Assembly (NCBI RefSeq): GCF_004193775.1 | Contig: NC_041010.1 | Span: 40,599,562-40,663,561, forward strand | DNA: 64,000 bases | DNA from: Glycine soja | Lineage: Eukaryota; Streptophyta; Magnoliopsida; Fabales; Fabaceae | Direction of reading: 5' to 3' | Part shown: positions 1-15,409 of the stretch, in pieces | Layout: every line of letters begins with the position of its first letter | Position numbering within the stretch: the first letter of the stretch is position 1 | Notes under the pieces: model-generated | Databases searched by the model: none | What the model was told of the DNA's origin: nothing | The model's input: only the letters and a program-made list of their open reading frames with translations | Translations under genes and position numbers: made by a program

Positions 1-69
1 ATACCACCAAAAGAAACCTTGTATGCTAGGACTATGAGAGACAAACTTATTTACACAATTGTTATCTTC

Positions 70-105
<36 letters not shown>

Positions 106-580
106 ATTTCGATCATTTTGTAGATCAATTCAAATCTTTTGGTGAGAAAATAAAAAAACCTTTTAAAGCGGCACATATTTTAGTTTTATAAAAAGATACA
201 ATCTTTCATTATTTTGGAAATTTCTTATTCACAACAATTTAGTAAAATCATGTAAAGCTCCATGAACCTTTTCCAAATAGGTAGACAAAACCATCAAAAT
301 TTTGAGGGGTAATCACACTCTTAAGGTCATGCCTAACCTAGTTAATTATCCCATAGAGACATTAGGTGTCATTGGTGTAAGAAGAACATATCTCTCTTAT
401 TTTTAGTATGTGCCACACACACATATTTCACACAATAATAGAAAAAACATACTTAACGATTAAATCAAGAATGAGTCAAACCCAACCTTTTGTGCTCACT
501 ATGAACATATTTGCTATTATTAAATAAATATTGTCCATTTAAATTACAAGTGCTCCTAGATTTAGCATAGGTTATAATAG
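1..580. other. 3' flank of GLR copy 1
   Basis: No gene was recognised. An AT-dinucleotide tract lies at about 75-102. The GLR 3' UTR occupies the right end, since the stop codon is at 581-583. Confidence 0.45.
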
Positions 581-4593
<4,013 letters not shown>

Positions 4594-4605
4594 GTTGTAT
4601 TTTAC

Positions 4606-5872
4606 TGCAAATATAATAACAAGGCAAAAGAAAACAAAAAGGATCCTAATAACATGTTAATATGGTACAATAACATCTTAAAGTTATAAACGATATACGA
4701 TATATGAGATGAAAACAGAAAAATATTCGCATCGTTAAAGAAAAAGAAAATAAAAAATTATATGAAATATTCTTACTGAGATATGTAAACAATATTTGGA
4801 CTGTGGTAGCGTACTTTTCATGAAAATGGAGGAAGCTAAAGGTTCGAGCGAAATTAAGGAACACAAATGTGTCTCCTTATTACACTTTCACTGAAACAGC
4901 TAGCAAGTTGTAGTTTATTTGTGACATGCCTTGTAATGTTGGAGATCATGTGCTAAAGTGAGGCATGGCGTGAATCCTTTTATAGCAAGTGGCTCATGCA
5001 TGATGTGCTCTGTCCTTTTGAAAGAGTAGTATTCAATTTTCATAATTTTAGTTTTCGTCATTATTAAGTATGTTTAGGGAAAATAAGAATACCGAACAAT
5101 TGAATATATGGATGAAGGTATTGAATATAAAACACAGCACGGTACTTTTTCTATTGCTGCATGAATTTATTGTTGTATGATTTTTTATAAACATAGTGCT
5201 GTTCTTTTGAAAAAGTGCAAAATGATAATAGATGGAAAATAATAGACTGATGCTATTTCTTAGTAATGACGATATGTGCCAATGAGGACCCCTGTTTTTT
5301 TTTTTTTTTTGTAGAAAATATCTTCCTTGACTATACAGAACTTCCGTTCAAAAAGTGCTAGAATAATAAAGGTCGACAAGGATTGTTAATGTTTTATTTG
5401 TAGAAAATATCTTCCCTGAGACAATAGAACTAGCTCTCATTGTTAAGAAACGGTAGATTTTAAGTGTATACCTATAACTGAAATCAAGTTCAGAAAGTGA
5501 TTTTAAAGATTCAATATCGTATGGACACGGGTGAGTTGCAATCTCCATCGATCATCTGAAGTCTGAACAAAGAAATGAAATATTTTTCGCACTTCATTGG
5601 TGGGAAGTGGGAACTGTGTGTCACACCCAAAGAGCTAGCTAGTGGTACTCGTAATGATGGTTTACATTGACAAAAAAATGCAAACACACAATAAAAGTAT
5701 AAAACTTACATAGTTTTTTAATTACACGGTTAATAAATAAAAAATTGGTAGAGATAACTTAAATATTATAACTTTTAAGATAATTATCGTAAAATTAAAT
5801 ACAATTGTCATGTATGTCAATTTTTAATTGGTTTAGTGGGTGAAATCTACTTATACTATTAGTGTATGTAAG
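4606..5872. other. GLR copy 1 leader, promoter and AT-rich flank
   Basis: No coding sequence was recognised. The part nearest the GLR gene holds its probable leader intron and promoter. Further out there is a T-run at about 5291-5311, and a short phrase (gtagaaaatatcttcc) that occurs twice, near 5311 and 5400. The block ends at the left target-site repeat of the gypsy element. Confidence 0.5.
4976..4985 (-). promoter_or_regulatory. TATA box of GLR copy 1
   Basis: On the minus strand this reads CTATAAAAGG, about 380 bp upstream of the ATG. Flanking words (a CATCATG block upstream and a CGCCATGCC block downstream) match the equivalent region of the plus-strand GLR, so the core promoter was duplicated with the gene. 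A candidate 5'-UTR splice acceptor (TTTGCAG) lies just before the ATG, ending at 4605, which suggests a leader intron. Confidence 0.6.
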
Positions 5873-6155
5873 TGTTCCTGCTGATTCCGATGAGGTCTAA
5901 CTGAGTTGTCTGATCCTTTTCTTCTTAGTGGATTCTTTGATCTTCGATGTTGAAGTCAAGGGGTACTTGCAAAAAGGATTCCGACAAGCAAGTCAATGAT
6001 GCTCAGAGGTGTTTGATTGTCTAACACTGGGATGAGTCAAACGTACCTGGGGATCTCTCCTCTGGGTCTATATATACATGTCCGGTGTTGAGAGAGTTAT
6101 GCCATGTTCGAAGCCACGTTGGTCCTCTATGAATCGAGTTCGTGGGTGGCAACTC
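5873..6155 (-). repeat. Left (3') LTR of the gypsy element, partial
   Basis: It aligns with 14421-14700 of the right LTR. Shared words include ATGTTGAAGT, GAGCAAGTCAATG or close variants, GATGAGTCAAACG and CTGGGTCT followed by a TATATA stretch. The match ends near 6155. The last roughly 85 bp of the right LTR have no counterpart, so this LTR is truncated or rearranged internally. Confidence 0.75.
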
Positions 6156-6397
6156 TGCTCCAAGTCTGAGGGAGAATAGGAGAAAGAAGTATAGTCGAAG
6201 TGATCTTAGTTTTTTTTTATGTTTAGAGTGATGTAAAAGGCTTTTTGTTTGTAAGAATCAAGTTCAAAATGAATGATAATGTTTTATGCATGGTTGTTGA
6301 GTTGCATAAGAGTCTTTTATCAACAGAAATGTTTAAATTAAATGCTAATGAAAAGACAAGTTTTTTGTGGATTAATTGTTATTTTCCAAAAAACACT

Positions 6398-6722
6398 GAG
6401 GTTCAGATTCGACCTCTCGCTGGCTTGAAAAAGCCAAGGTTTGAATTCAACCTCATGTTAGCTTGAAAAAGCTAAGGTTCGGACTCGACCTGTTGTTTGC
6501 TTGAAGAAGTTGAGGTTTGAATTCGACCTCTAGTTGGCGTGAAATAGCTGAGGTTCGAATTCAGCCTCATGTTTGCTTGAAAAAGATAAAGTTCAAACTT
6601 GACCTATTGTTGGGTTGAAGAAGCCAAGGTTTAGATTCAACCTTTCGCTGGCTTGAAAAATTCGAGGTTCAGATTTGACCTTTTATTTTGAAAAGTTGAG
6701 GTTCGTATTCGACCTTTTGTTT
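6398..6722. repeat. 38-bp minisatellite inside the gypsy element
   Basis: A partial unit at 6398 is followed by seven full 38-bp units starting at 6423, 6461, 6499, 6537, 6575, 6613 and 6651, plus a shorter last unit. The core is GCTTGAAAAAGCCAAGGTT followed by a GAATTCAACCTC-like segment. The unit length is not a multiple of three and there is no open frame, so it is a non-coding tandem array between the integrase and the 3' LTR. Confidence 0.85.
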
Positions 6723-6879
6723 CCATAGTGCAATGTAAGATGGCAAGAAGGTATGTAAATTGTGTGGGGTAAAAGGATTTCATTGGTGATTTAACTTTAA
6801 TAGGGATCTTCCTTTTACAAAGGTACTCAGGTGTGCCTCCTTAAAACTTCTTAAGCAAAAACCCTTATTTTTTTACAAA

Positions 6880-9800
6880 TGGGAAAAAATATCGAAGTAA
6901 GAAAAAGAGTACACTACCCAGTTCTAATTGTAGTAGGGCCTTAAGTGCGTTGTATTCCAGGTCCTAGGGACGACCTTTCCTGCCATATCTTAAAGCTTAT
7001 AGGCGTTGTTTTGCAATGATTCGGTGATGTGGAATGGGCCTTCCCAATTTGGCGTGAGCTTTTCTTTTGAGTTATCTTTCCTGGCATTTCCTCGGAGCCT
7101 CCAAACCAAGTTGTTGGGCTTGAAGCTACGTTTCTTGAGCTTCAAGTTGTATTTTTGAGTTATTCTTTATTTGCATGCTTCTTCTTGAACTCATGCTTTG
7201 CTTTTGAGTTCCTCGACCAAATCCAACTCTACTGCCAAGGATTCTGAGTTGTTGGCCGCATTGAACATGCTTATGCAGAGTGAAGGTTCGCCGATCTCCA
7301 CAGGTATCATAGTGTCGATGTCGTAGGTTAACTTGAATAAAGTGTCTTGCATGGTAGATTGGGAGTACAGTGGTACCCCAAAGCACGCTTGGGAGCTCGT
7401 TCACCCATAGTCCCTTGGGGACTTTGGACAGTCTTTTGCATAACTTGGAAATGATGATCTTGTTTGTGGCTTTTGCTTGCCCACTAATCTAGGGATGCTT
7501 GATTGAGGATGTGAAATGCTTAACACCAAGCTACTTGAGGAACTCTTCGTAGTCCTTTTCGATGAATTGTCTTCCGTTGTCCGTCACGATGGCTTGAGGT
7601 AAGTCGTACCTGTAGATAATGTTCTTCCATGTGAAGTTCTAGACCTTCTGAGCTATGATCCTTGCGAGGGGTTCTGCTTTAATCCACTTAGTGAAGTATT
7701 CCACCGTGATGAGGAGGAATTTGACCTATCCTTTGGCCATGGGAAATGGTTCAAGGATGTCCATTCCACACATGGCAAAAGGCCAAGGAGACGTGATGCT
7801 ATGGAGTGCTTCAAGTGGTGCGTGGAGGACATTGCTGAATTCTTGGCATTCCTTGCAAGTTTTGACATATTTGGCGTCCGTCCTCAAGGTCGGCCAATAG
7901 TAATTAACATGAATGACTCTAGCTACCGTGCTCTGACTTCTAGTGTGCATTCCACAAATTCCTCAGTGTACCTCATCTAGGATGTAATCCGTGTGATCTT
8001 CGTCAACGTACTTCAATAATGGCTCTCTTGAACATTTCATTGTTAATGATAACATAGTGCGAAGCTTGGTGTCTTACCTTTTCGACTTTTACCGCCTCTT
8101 GGGGTAAGGCGTCGGTGACCAGGTAGGTCCAAATGGGAGACATCCATCCACTGGGAGCAATCAGACTTAAGCATACCTCGGTAATGTCGGTGGTGGGGGA
8201 GGCGAGTGTCTTTTGGATAAACGTCCAGTGCTAACCTGGTCTCTTAGTGCTCGCCAGGCGGGCTAAAGCATCAACTCAATCGTTCTATTCCCTGTTGACA
8301 CGGACCAATTCTTTCTACTCGAAATGTTCCAAGAGTTGTTTGACAAAGTGGTAGTACTTCTGTATTTGTGTCTCTTTGGCTTAGAAGACCTTGTTAACCT
8401 GCTCCGTGATGAGCTTAGAGTTGTTCCTGCACCTAAACTTCTTTACGCCGACCTTGATTGCTAGCTTTAGTCTGGCAATGAGAGCTTAATACTCGGCTTG
8501 GTTTTTTGAAGCCTTCCTGTCAAACTTTACTGACTACTCGATGGAGACGTAATCTGGTCCTTCAAAGGTTATGCCTGTGCTGCTGCCCTTGCTATTAGGG
8601 GCTTTGTCCATATACAACATCCACCAGTCTTCACTGTTGTCCTCGGTAAGGGGGAGTTTGACTAGGAAATCAGCCAAACACTACCCTTTGATGAGGCCTC
8701 GAGTTTTGAATAGTAAGCCAAACTCAAAAAGCTCGATCGATCATGCTACCATTAATCCAACGAGGTCTGGCTTTCTGAGCACATGCTTGAGATGATGGTC
8801 GATTTTCATCACAACTTGGTGACTCTGGAAATATTACCGTAATCGTCTAGCATAATGAATTAGTGTCAAGGAGAGCTTTTTGATTGTTTGGTAGTGTTTT
8901 TCCGCTCCTTGGAGTACTCGGTTAGTGTAGTAAATCAACATGTGCTTTCTGCATTCTTCCTCTAGGAGAATCGAGCTTATTGCGGAGTCTAAAATAGATA
9001 GATATAGCAACAACTCGACTCCCGATGTGGACCAAGTAAGGATTGGTGGAATGGCGAGAAAACTTTTGAACTTGGAAAACATTTCTTTTCACTGATGGTC
9101 CCAATGGAAGTCGATTGGCTATTTTTAACAATTGAAAAAATGGTTTCACATTCTCAACCATTTTCAGCAGAAATCGAGATAGAGTCGTCATTCTACCGAT
9201 CAACTTCTTCACTTCCTTTAGGATTTGCTGGCTGCGCATGGCAATGACTGCTTCACACTTGTTTGGGTTGGCCTCGACTCCCCTATAGGTGATCATAAAA
9301 CCAAGGAACTTACCCCTTCCAACCCCAAAGATGCATTTCTCTGGGTTTAGCTGCATATTGTGCTAACAGAGTTCAGTGAATATTTCTGCTGAGTCTTTCA
9401 GATGATCGTTAGGGTCAAATGAATTTATAACCATATTTTCAACGTAGACTTTGATGTTTTTTTCGAGTAGGTCTTTGAAAACTTTGTCCATTAGTATTTG
9501 GTATGTGGCACTGACATTCTTTAGACTGAAACACATGACTTTGTAGCATAAGTTTGCATCTTCAGTGATGAATGTCATCTTACTTTTGTTTGGTGGGTAC
9601 ATCTTGATCTGATTTTAGCCTGAGTATGCGTTAAGGAAACTCAGAATTGGGTATCCATAAGTGTCATCAGCAAGTTGATCGATGCAAGGAAGCAGGTACG
9701 TGTCCTTCGGACAAGCCTTGTTAAGGTCGGTCTAGTTAACACACATCCTCCTTTTCCTGTTGGACTTCTTGACCATCATGACGTTGGAAAACCATGTTAA

Positions 9801-10440
9801 GTACATGACTTCTTTGATGAAACTGACATTGATAAACTTCTCAGTTTCTTCCTTTACAACTTGTTGGCGCTCTTTGCTGAGCTTCTGTTGCCATTGTGCC
9901 ACGGGTTTGGCTTTAGGAAAAATAAAGAGTTTGTGGTATATGAAATTAGGGTCTATGTCGGGCTTGTCACAATCACACTTAGGGCGTTCAATGTTGTTCT
10001 GCCAATCAAAACATTGTAGTAGGTGTTGGAGTCGTTGAGGATGTATAGGACAAGTAATGTTCTCGACAACTCTCCTCTTTCAAAGGTGGTTGCCAACTTT
10101 ACTGCATCATGGGTGTGGACTTTCCCCCCTGCAAAACCGATCAAGGGTTCAAGATGAGGTTTTATGAACTTATGCGAGACGTCTAACTTTTGAAAAGTGG
10201 ACCAAAAAAGTATGTCGACCGAGCTTCCTCTGTCTATCAGGACTTTCCTGATGTCCTAATTGGCGATGCTAACCGTAATCACCATTGGGTCATCTTACTC
10301 GGGATCAATTCAATGAACATTATGTGGTTCACGCTTTTGATTGCACGTAAGTGCCTCTTCCGAGCCGACTTGGAGCTACCTCCGCAACGAAGCCGCCTAC
10401 AATGGTGTAGATGACTCTGCATCTCCCCCTTCGCCAGCTA
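6880..10440 (-). pseudogene. gypsy pol remnant (protease, RT, RNase H, integrase)
   Basis: Reading leftwards on the minus strand: an aspartic protease block near 10240-9950 with IDRGSSVDI; reverse transcriptase from about 9760 to 8830, with the catalytic YVDD position reading YVEN (about 9440) and LNPEKCIFGV after it; an RNase H region from about 8830 to 8080; and integrase from about 7950 to 6950 with YYWPTLRTDAKYVKTCKECQ (zinc-binding region), GMDILEPFP, VTDNGRQF and GQAKATNK. The last motif normally reads GQAEAANK, so the third acidic residue of the catalytic triad is Lys. Many stops and frameshifts break the frame. Not functional. Confidence 0.88.
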
Positions 10441-10489
10441 CCAAGGTGTCGACTTGATTTGGCTTGGCGTTAGTTTGTTCTGATCTCTT

Positions 10490-11575
10490 TAGAAGCATCA
10501 TCTTAAGTTATGCACATGCCTGACTCATGGGCTCCACCACAAATGTTACATCCCCCAATTTCCATGACTGAAGATGGAGCAAGTTGCACAACATGCAACT
10601 GTTAGGAAAGCTTATTCAAAGTCTCTGTGAGGGTCTATATTTGCTTGGCTAGGAGCTTGTTTTGAGCTAGCAACGCATCTTAAAAGGTAAGCTCAAGAAG
10701 ACTCTTCTTTGTGGTTGTATAAGCTCGATCACAGAGGATGGCATGATCATTGACTGTCATATTTTCAATAAACTCCATAGCTTCATTAGGGGTCATCGAT
10801 TTAATTTTTCCACCAGTGGATGCATCAAGAAGCTGCTTGGAATAGGGTTGCAAGTCATCAATAAATATATTTAGTTGAACCGGCTCACTGAACCCATAGG
10901 TAGGAGTCTTCTGGAGTAAACCATGGAAGCGATCAAGAGCTTTACTCAATGATTCATCAGGGAATTGGTGGAATGAAGAGATCTCCATTTTTCCCTCAAC
11001 AGTCTTGGACTCTGGAAAATACATCTTCAGGAACTTCTCCACCACCTCTTCCTATGTCTGTAAGTTATTCCCCTTGAACGAGTGAAGCCACTTTTTTACT
11101 TCACCGACCAAGGAGAAAGGAAATAGGTTGAGGCGGATGGCATCTTCTGGAACTTCTACTATCTTCACCTGTTGCAGATCTCTATGTATGTGGCAAGGTG
11201 AGCATATGGGTCTTCATTTGGTAGGCCATAAAAGAGATTGTCTTGAATCAACAGGATGAGGGAATGTGGATATGTAATGTTGGCTGCTTGAACTTCTGGT
11301 CGGGCTATGCTGGTAAAATATTGAGGTGTAGAGGAACTAGAGTAGTCCTCTAAAGTCACCCTCTATAGTCAGTCTTCTACCATAATGGTTTCAAAATTGG
11401 GTTGTGAGTTGATCACAAGAAAGAACGAGGAAGATTTAGAGGATGAGGGTCTTCTCTCTCCTAGATGAGCCTGCACCACTTGTTGCTCTTTTATTCTTCT
11501 TGCAGCGTTGTTTCTTCTGCAAGTTGCTTCAATCTCTAGATTCAATGGAACAAGGTCTTCCCCTGTAGTTATACC
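10490..11575 (-). pseudogene. Athila-like gag remnant
   Basis: Two open stretches (11359-11165 and 11045-10680) join across a stop to give a gag-like protein. Motifs are DNLFYGLPNEDPYAHLATYI, AIRLNLFPFSL, KFLKMYFPESKT, SFHQFPDESLSKALDRF and TPNEAMEFIENM, then a CCHC-like knuckle CNICGGAHESGMC near 10540. This order is that of Athila gag. The frame is interrupted and no pol follows. Confidence 0.8.
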
Positions 11576-11747
11576 TCACATACAAGAAAGAAAGCAAACT
11601 ACAACACATATTATTAAGGTTAAAGATTTAATTATAAAAAAAATATTAAAATAAAGAATTAAAGAATAAAGAATGATTGCTTTGAAATTAGAATATGAAA
11701 ACAATTAAGTAAAAAGGACAAAGTCCCTGGCAACGGTGCCAAAAACT

Positions 11748-12979
11748 TGTTAACTCATTGGCAAGTGCACCAAATTGTCCTAAGTAGTAAAGTAACACGA
11801 AAGTCTGAGTGTTGAATCCACATGAACTTTGTTTGTACTTAGATTGATGTATATCCAATTCTCAGGCAATTAATGAATTAATTTAAATAATTGTGAAAAG
11901 GACAATAAAATAAATTGACATAAAATTAAACTAATTATCTAAAACATGCAAGGGAAGAAAAACAAACACTTAGGGTGATGAAGCAACGGTTGATTCAGAA
12001 TGCAAATATGTTGGGGCCTAACCTTCCAAACCTACTCTTGATGTAATGTTAATAATTTTTCTCTATTTAAGATTATTCCAGTTATCACCTACATCCACTC
12101 ATATACTTTAACCATGATCCCTCATATGAAAGAGCCTAATTTACCTAATTTCTCTCATAATCCCTTAAGAGAATAAACTAGTTAAATTTCATTATAAACA
12201 AAAATGCATAAAATAGGCTAAACAATGTCATTCTATCCCTAGATATGAATCATTTTGATTTCCTTTTCCAATTTTTAAGAGATAATCATTTCATAATGCC
12301 TAAACCCTAAAACATATCATGAATATGGGAGATCAAACAACAATCAATGAAATTAAGCATAGAAAAGAGATAATGAAATAGAAATAATATTAAATAGATA
12401 GTAAGAATAATTACATCACGAGCATTTGGTTGCTAGGCTCCCAACAATGGAGGGATTTAGCCTCTCATTGTCATGAGAGATTTTACAATTGCAAGGGGTT
12501 GATGGGGTGAGAAGAATAATGAAGATGGAAGGAAGGAATGAGTCCTAATGTGGTTTCCCTTGTTCTTGCATGAATCCTAGCCTTTGGACTCTATGGGAAG
12601 CTCTGATTTCGTGGGTATTCTGTGTGTCCTTTTTTTCTTCCTTTTTCCTCTTTTTAAAGGCATATTCTACTTAAATTTTATGTGACTTCTCACTAAGCAC
12701 GACCGTTGCGCTGAGCGAGTGAGTTGGTGGTCACGTATTAGGCTTCTCTATGTGACTTCTTTGCACTAAGTGAGTGCTGCCCGCTGAGTGACTGTGTCGC
12801 GCTAAGCGTGCATGGCGTGTTGAGTGAGAGTCTTTAGATCTTCAACTTCTCTTTCAAGCTTTACTCTATGTTTTTGCAGCCAATATAACACCAAAACACC
12901 TACTAGACAAAAATTTGAATGATGTTAGAATTCTAATTATTCACATAAAAAGAAGCAATAAAAGTGGGAAAATCCAACA
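11748..12979 (-). repeat. 5' LTR of the Athila-like fragment
   Basis: The block is about 1.23 kb, starts TGTTAAC and ends CCAACA on the plus strand, and abuts a PBS-like site. At 12690-12830 it contains repeated CGCTGAGCG, CGCTAAGCG and CACTAAG words. No matching second LTR is in the window, so the outer boundary rests on the TG/CA ends only. Confidence 0.65.
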
Positions 12980-12989
12980 ATTTTTATTG

Positions 12990-14374
12990 ACTTGATCACA
13001 AAATATACCTATGCACAATAATTATCATTTGTCGTCGTGGGATTGTTGTCTTTGGCCTCCATGATGACTTCCATGGCCCCGACCATGACCTCGGTAACTG
13101 TCTGTGTTGTTGTTAGGGGTGTAGATGTAGTTGGCAAGGGCACCCTCCTGTATTAACTCCTCTATCTTGTCCCTCAGGGCAACACATTCCTTTATAGTAT
13201 GATTGAAGTTTTAATGATATCAACACGTTTTCTTTCTGTCGGCTGAGTTGACTAACCTTGTTAGAGCTAGTAAGGATAGGATTTTCGCATTGAATGCTTC
13301 CTCGAGTAAATGCACTCGGATAACGTTTAACGACATGTAGTGTTGGTACTTAGACTGTTGGCTTGACTTTTTGAAGGATTTGTCTTGGACGGGTTTCGTC
13401 TTGTCCTTGTTGTGATTGTCTTTTTTATGCTCCTCTGAACATACTTGGTTGCGGAAGGCGGATGGCTCCTCCATTTGGATGTATCTTGCTGCTCGAGCTC
13501 GAAGCTCGTCCAAATCTTTTGGTTGCTTTCGACAAAGGTTGTCGGCAAATGGTCTTGTCTTAAGCATTGTGATCATAGAATGTAGCATGACACCAGGGTT
13601 GAAGTCTCTAATTCTAACGGAGATGGCGACATACCTCTCCATGAAATACCGCAATGACTTGTCCTTAGCTTGGCGGAGGTTGACCAGAGCAATGAATATG
13701 GTGTGGTAAGGGCGGCTCGTTGCATATTACGCTCCAAAGCATTGGGCTAAGGTGAAGAAAGAGTCAATGGACCGTGGGGGTAGGCTTGTACCATGTCAAT
13801 GCCGACCCTTTGAGGGAGGTGGGAAAGACCTTGCACATCATGGCATCATCAATGGAGTACAAAATGACTTGTGTGGTGAATGCATCTAAGTTTTTGTCGG
13901 GATTTGAGGTACCATCATACCTTTCAATGTTCAAGGGTTTCTAGGTTATGGGTAAGGGGGATCCATGATGCCAACTACGAAAGGGTGCCAGTGAATGACA
14001 TCATGGTTGGAGTTGAGTGATCTTAGTCGGGAGTGGATTAGAGGTTGCTTATGGTGATTGTAGAAGGAGAGTTGAGTGTGGCTTTCCTGGGTATGTGTCT
14101 CGACATAGGTGGTTGGTGGGGACAGAAAGCAAGGTGGGGATGGTGGAGGTGGCAGAGGTGGTGGATGTTGGGTTGTAAGTCAAGTTTTGAGGTTCGTGTT
14201 TTTCTCCCTTAATCATCACATATCCACCTCATGTTGTTGCCTCGAGGCCTCCAAACTGGCCTTCATTTTCTTCCATAATTGTTTCATCTACTCTTGAATT
14301 TCCCGTATGGCTGACATCTCGGCTCGTGTGGAGCGCGCAGATGAACTATGATCGCCTTTCCTTGTTGCTACCAT
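12990..14374 (-). pseudogene. gypsy gag remnant
   Basis: The first Met (14374-14372) follows the PBS-like site by about 30 bp. The N-terminal part carries an in-frame stop. Later come RYDGTSNPDKNLDAFTTQ, CKVFPTSLKGSALTWY, an open block at 13654-13220 (MRYFMERYVAISVRIRDF, and DELRARAARYIQMEE), and a C-terminal RDKIEELIQEGALANYI with a Gly/His/Arg/Gln-rich tail ending near 12995. These are capsid-region signatures of a Ty3/gypsy gag. It is interrupted by stops and frameshifts and cut by the nested fragment. Confidence 0.85.
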
Positions 14375-14420
14375 TTTGCGGTCGTAGGAAAATTTTCCTC
14401 AACCCCACGTGGATGCCAAA

Positions 14421-14784
14421 TGTTCTTGTTGAGTTCTGATAAGGTCCAACCGTGTTGTTGGTCCTCTTCTTCTTACTGGATTCTGTGATCTTTGATGTTG
14501 AAGTAGGGAGAGGTACCTGTAAAAGGAACTCCGAAGAGCAAGTCAATGGTACTTAGAGGTGTTTGTGTGTCTAGCACTGAGATGAGTCAAACGTTCCTAA
14601 GGATCTCCCTTCTGGGTCTTTATATAGATGTTGGTGTTAAGGGAGTTGCGCGATGTTTAGAAACACGTTTGTCCTCTATGCCTCGTGGCCTAATTCATGG
14701 GTGGCAGTTGGGGATCACCATGAGCTGAGCACATGGGGCTCCATGACTCGAGTACATGCCGAGTTACACGGGCCATACGGTACA
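14421..14784 (-). repeat. Right (5') LTR of the gypsy element
   Basis: The LTR is about 364 bp with TG...CA ends. It is bordered inside by the PBS-like TTTGGCATCCACGTGGGG (minus strand, 14404-14421) and outside by ATAAG. Its first 280 bp match the left LTR. Confidence 0.8.
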
Positions 14785-14827
14785 ATAAGTATTATTTACT
14801 CTTATTATAGTTCTTAGATTTTTTTTA

Positions 14828-15409
14828 GGTTTAATTACACAGTTAGTCTCTATAGTTTCCAAAGTTATCCAATTTAGTCCCTATAGTTAATAAGTGGTTT
14901 TTTTAGTTTCTGTAGTTTACCTTTTAATTCCCAATAGGTCTCTATCGTTAAAATTGTTTAACACCGTTAACGGACCTTGGCAAAACTCCCTCTGCATTTT
15001 CAATTTATCTCCCTCTCGGCCACTGTCGTTCATTGTTGGGAATTAAAACTCATTGCGATTTGCTGCCACCAAGCGTTGATCCATGTTGTCCATTGTTGCA
15101 ACCAACTAAAAATTAGACGTGTTCTTATTTAACAGAGGATGAAGGCAGGTGTGGTGCGGTGTGAAAACACACCTGAGCATTCTACATGCAAGTGAGAGTT
15201 CTCAGTGGACTTCCTTCCTTTGCACGCTTAAAACTATTGAGTTCCCTCTCAATTAAAAACTCATGTATACAAAGTTAACGATAAACAATTTTAATGGTAG
15301 AAATCTATTGGAAATTAAAAGGTAAACTATAGGATTAAAAAAAAAACTATTTATTAGAAACTAGATTTGATAAGTTTAGAAATTATAGAGACTAAATAAA
15401 TAATTAAAC
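14828..15409. mobile_element. Mutator-like MITE with long terminal inverted repeats
   Basis: The two ends (about 14828-14980 and 15265-15409) are imperfect inverted repeats of roughly 150 bp that begin GGTTTAATTAC and end ATAATTAAAC. No transposase frame lies inside. The flanks are T-runs ending in A (about 9 bp) on both sides, consistent with a 9-bp Mutator-type duplication, though a T-run is weak evidence. It lies 43 bp from the gypsy LTR. Confidence 0.7.

Larger units (their letters stand above)
10490..12979 (-). mobile_element. Athila-like retrotransposon fragment (5' LTR plus gag) nested in the gypsy element
   Basis: On the minus strand an LTR (12979-11748, TG...CA ends) is followed at once by a PBS-like TGGCACCGTTGCCAGGGA (about 11723-11740), then a gag region down to about 10490. 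The second LTR and pol are missing. Gag and PBS are of the Athila group, different from the host element. Host gag stops at about 12990 and host pol resumes at about 10440, so this piece interrupts it. It is either a truncated insertion or one that lost its 3' part later. Confidence 0.75.
5873..14784 (-). mobile_element. Degenerate Ty3/gypsy LTR retrotransposon with a nested Athila-like fragment
   Basis: Read on the minus strand, the order is LTR (14784-14421), a PBS-like TTTGGCATCCACGTGGGG, gag, protease, reverse transcriptase, RNase H, integrase, then the other LTR (starting at 5873). Both LTRs begin TGTTC on the plus strand. The flanks are GTAAG (5868-5872) and ATAAG (14785-14789), an imperfect 5-bp target duplication. 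The LTR halves that can be aligned differ at roughly one base in four or five (by eye), and every reading frame is broken, so the insertion is old. The gag style (YDGTSNPDKNLDAFTTQ) and PBS fit the non-chromovirus Tat-like gypsy group. Gag is interrupted by an Athila-type LTR-gag fragment at 10490-12979. Confidence 0.88.
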
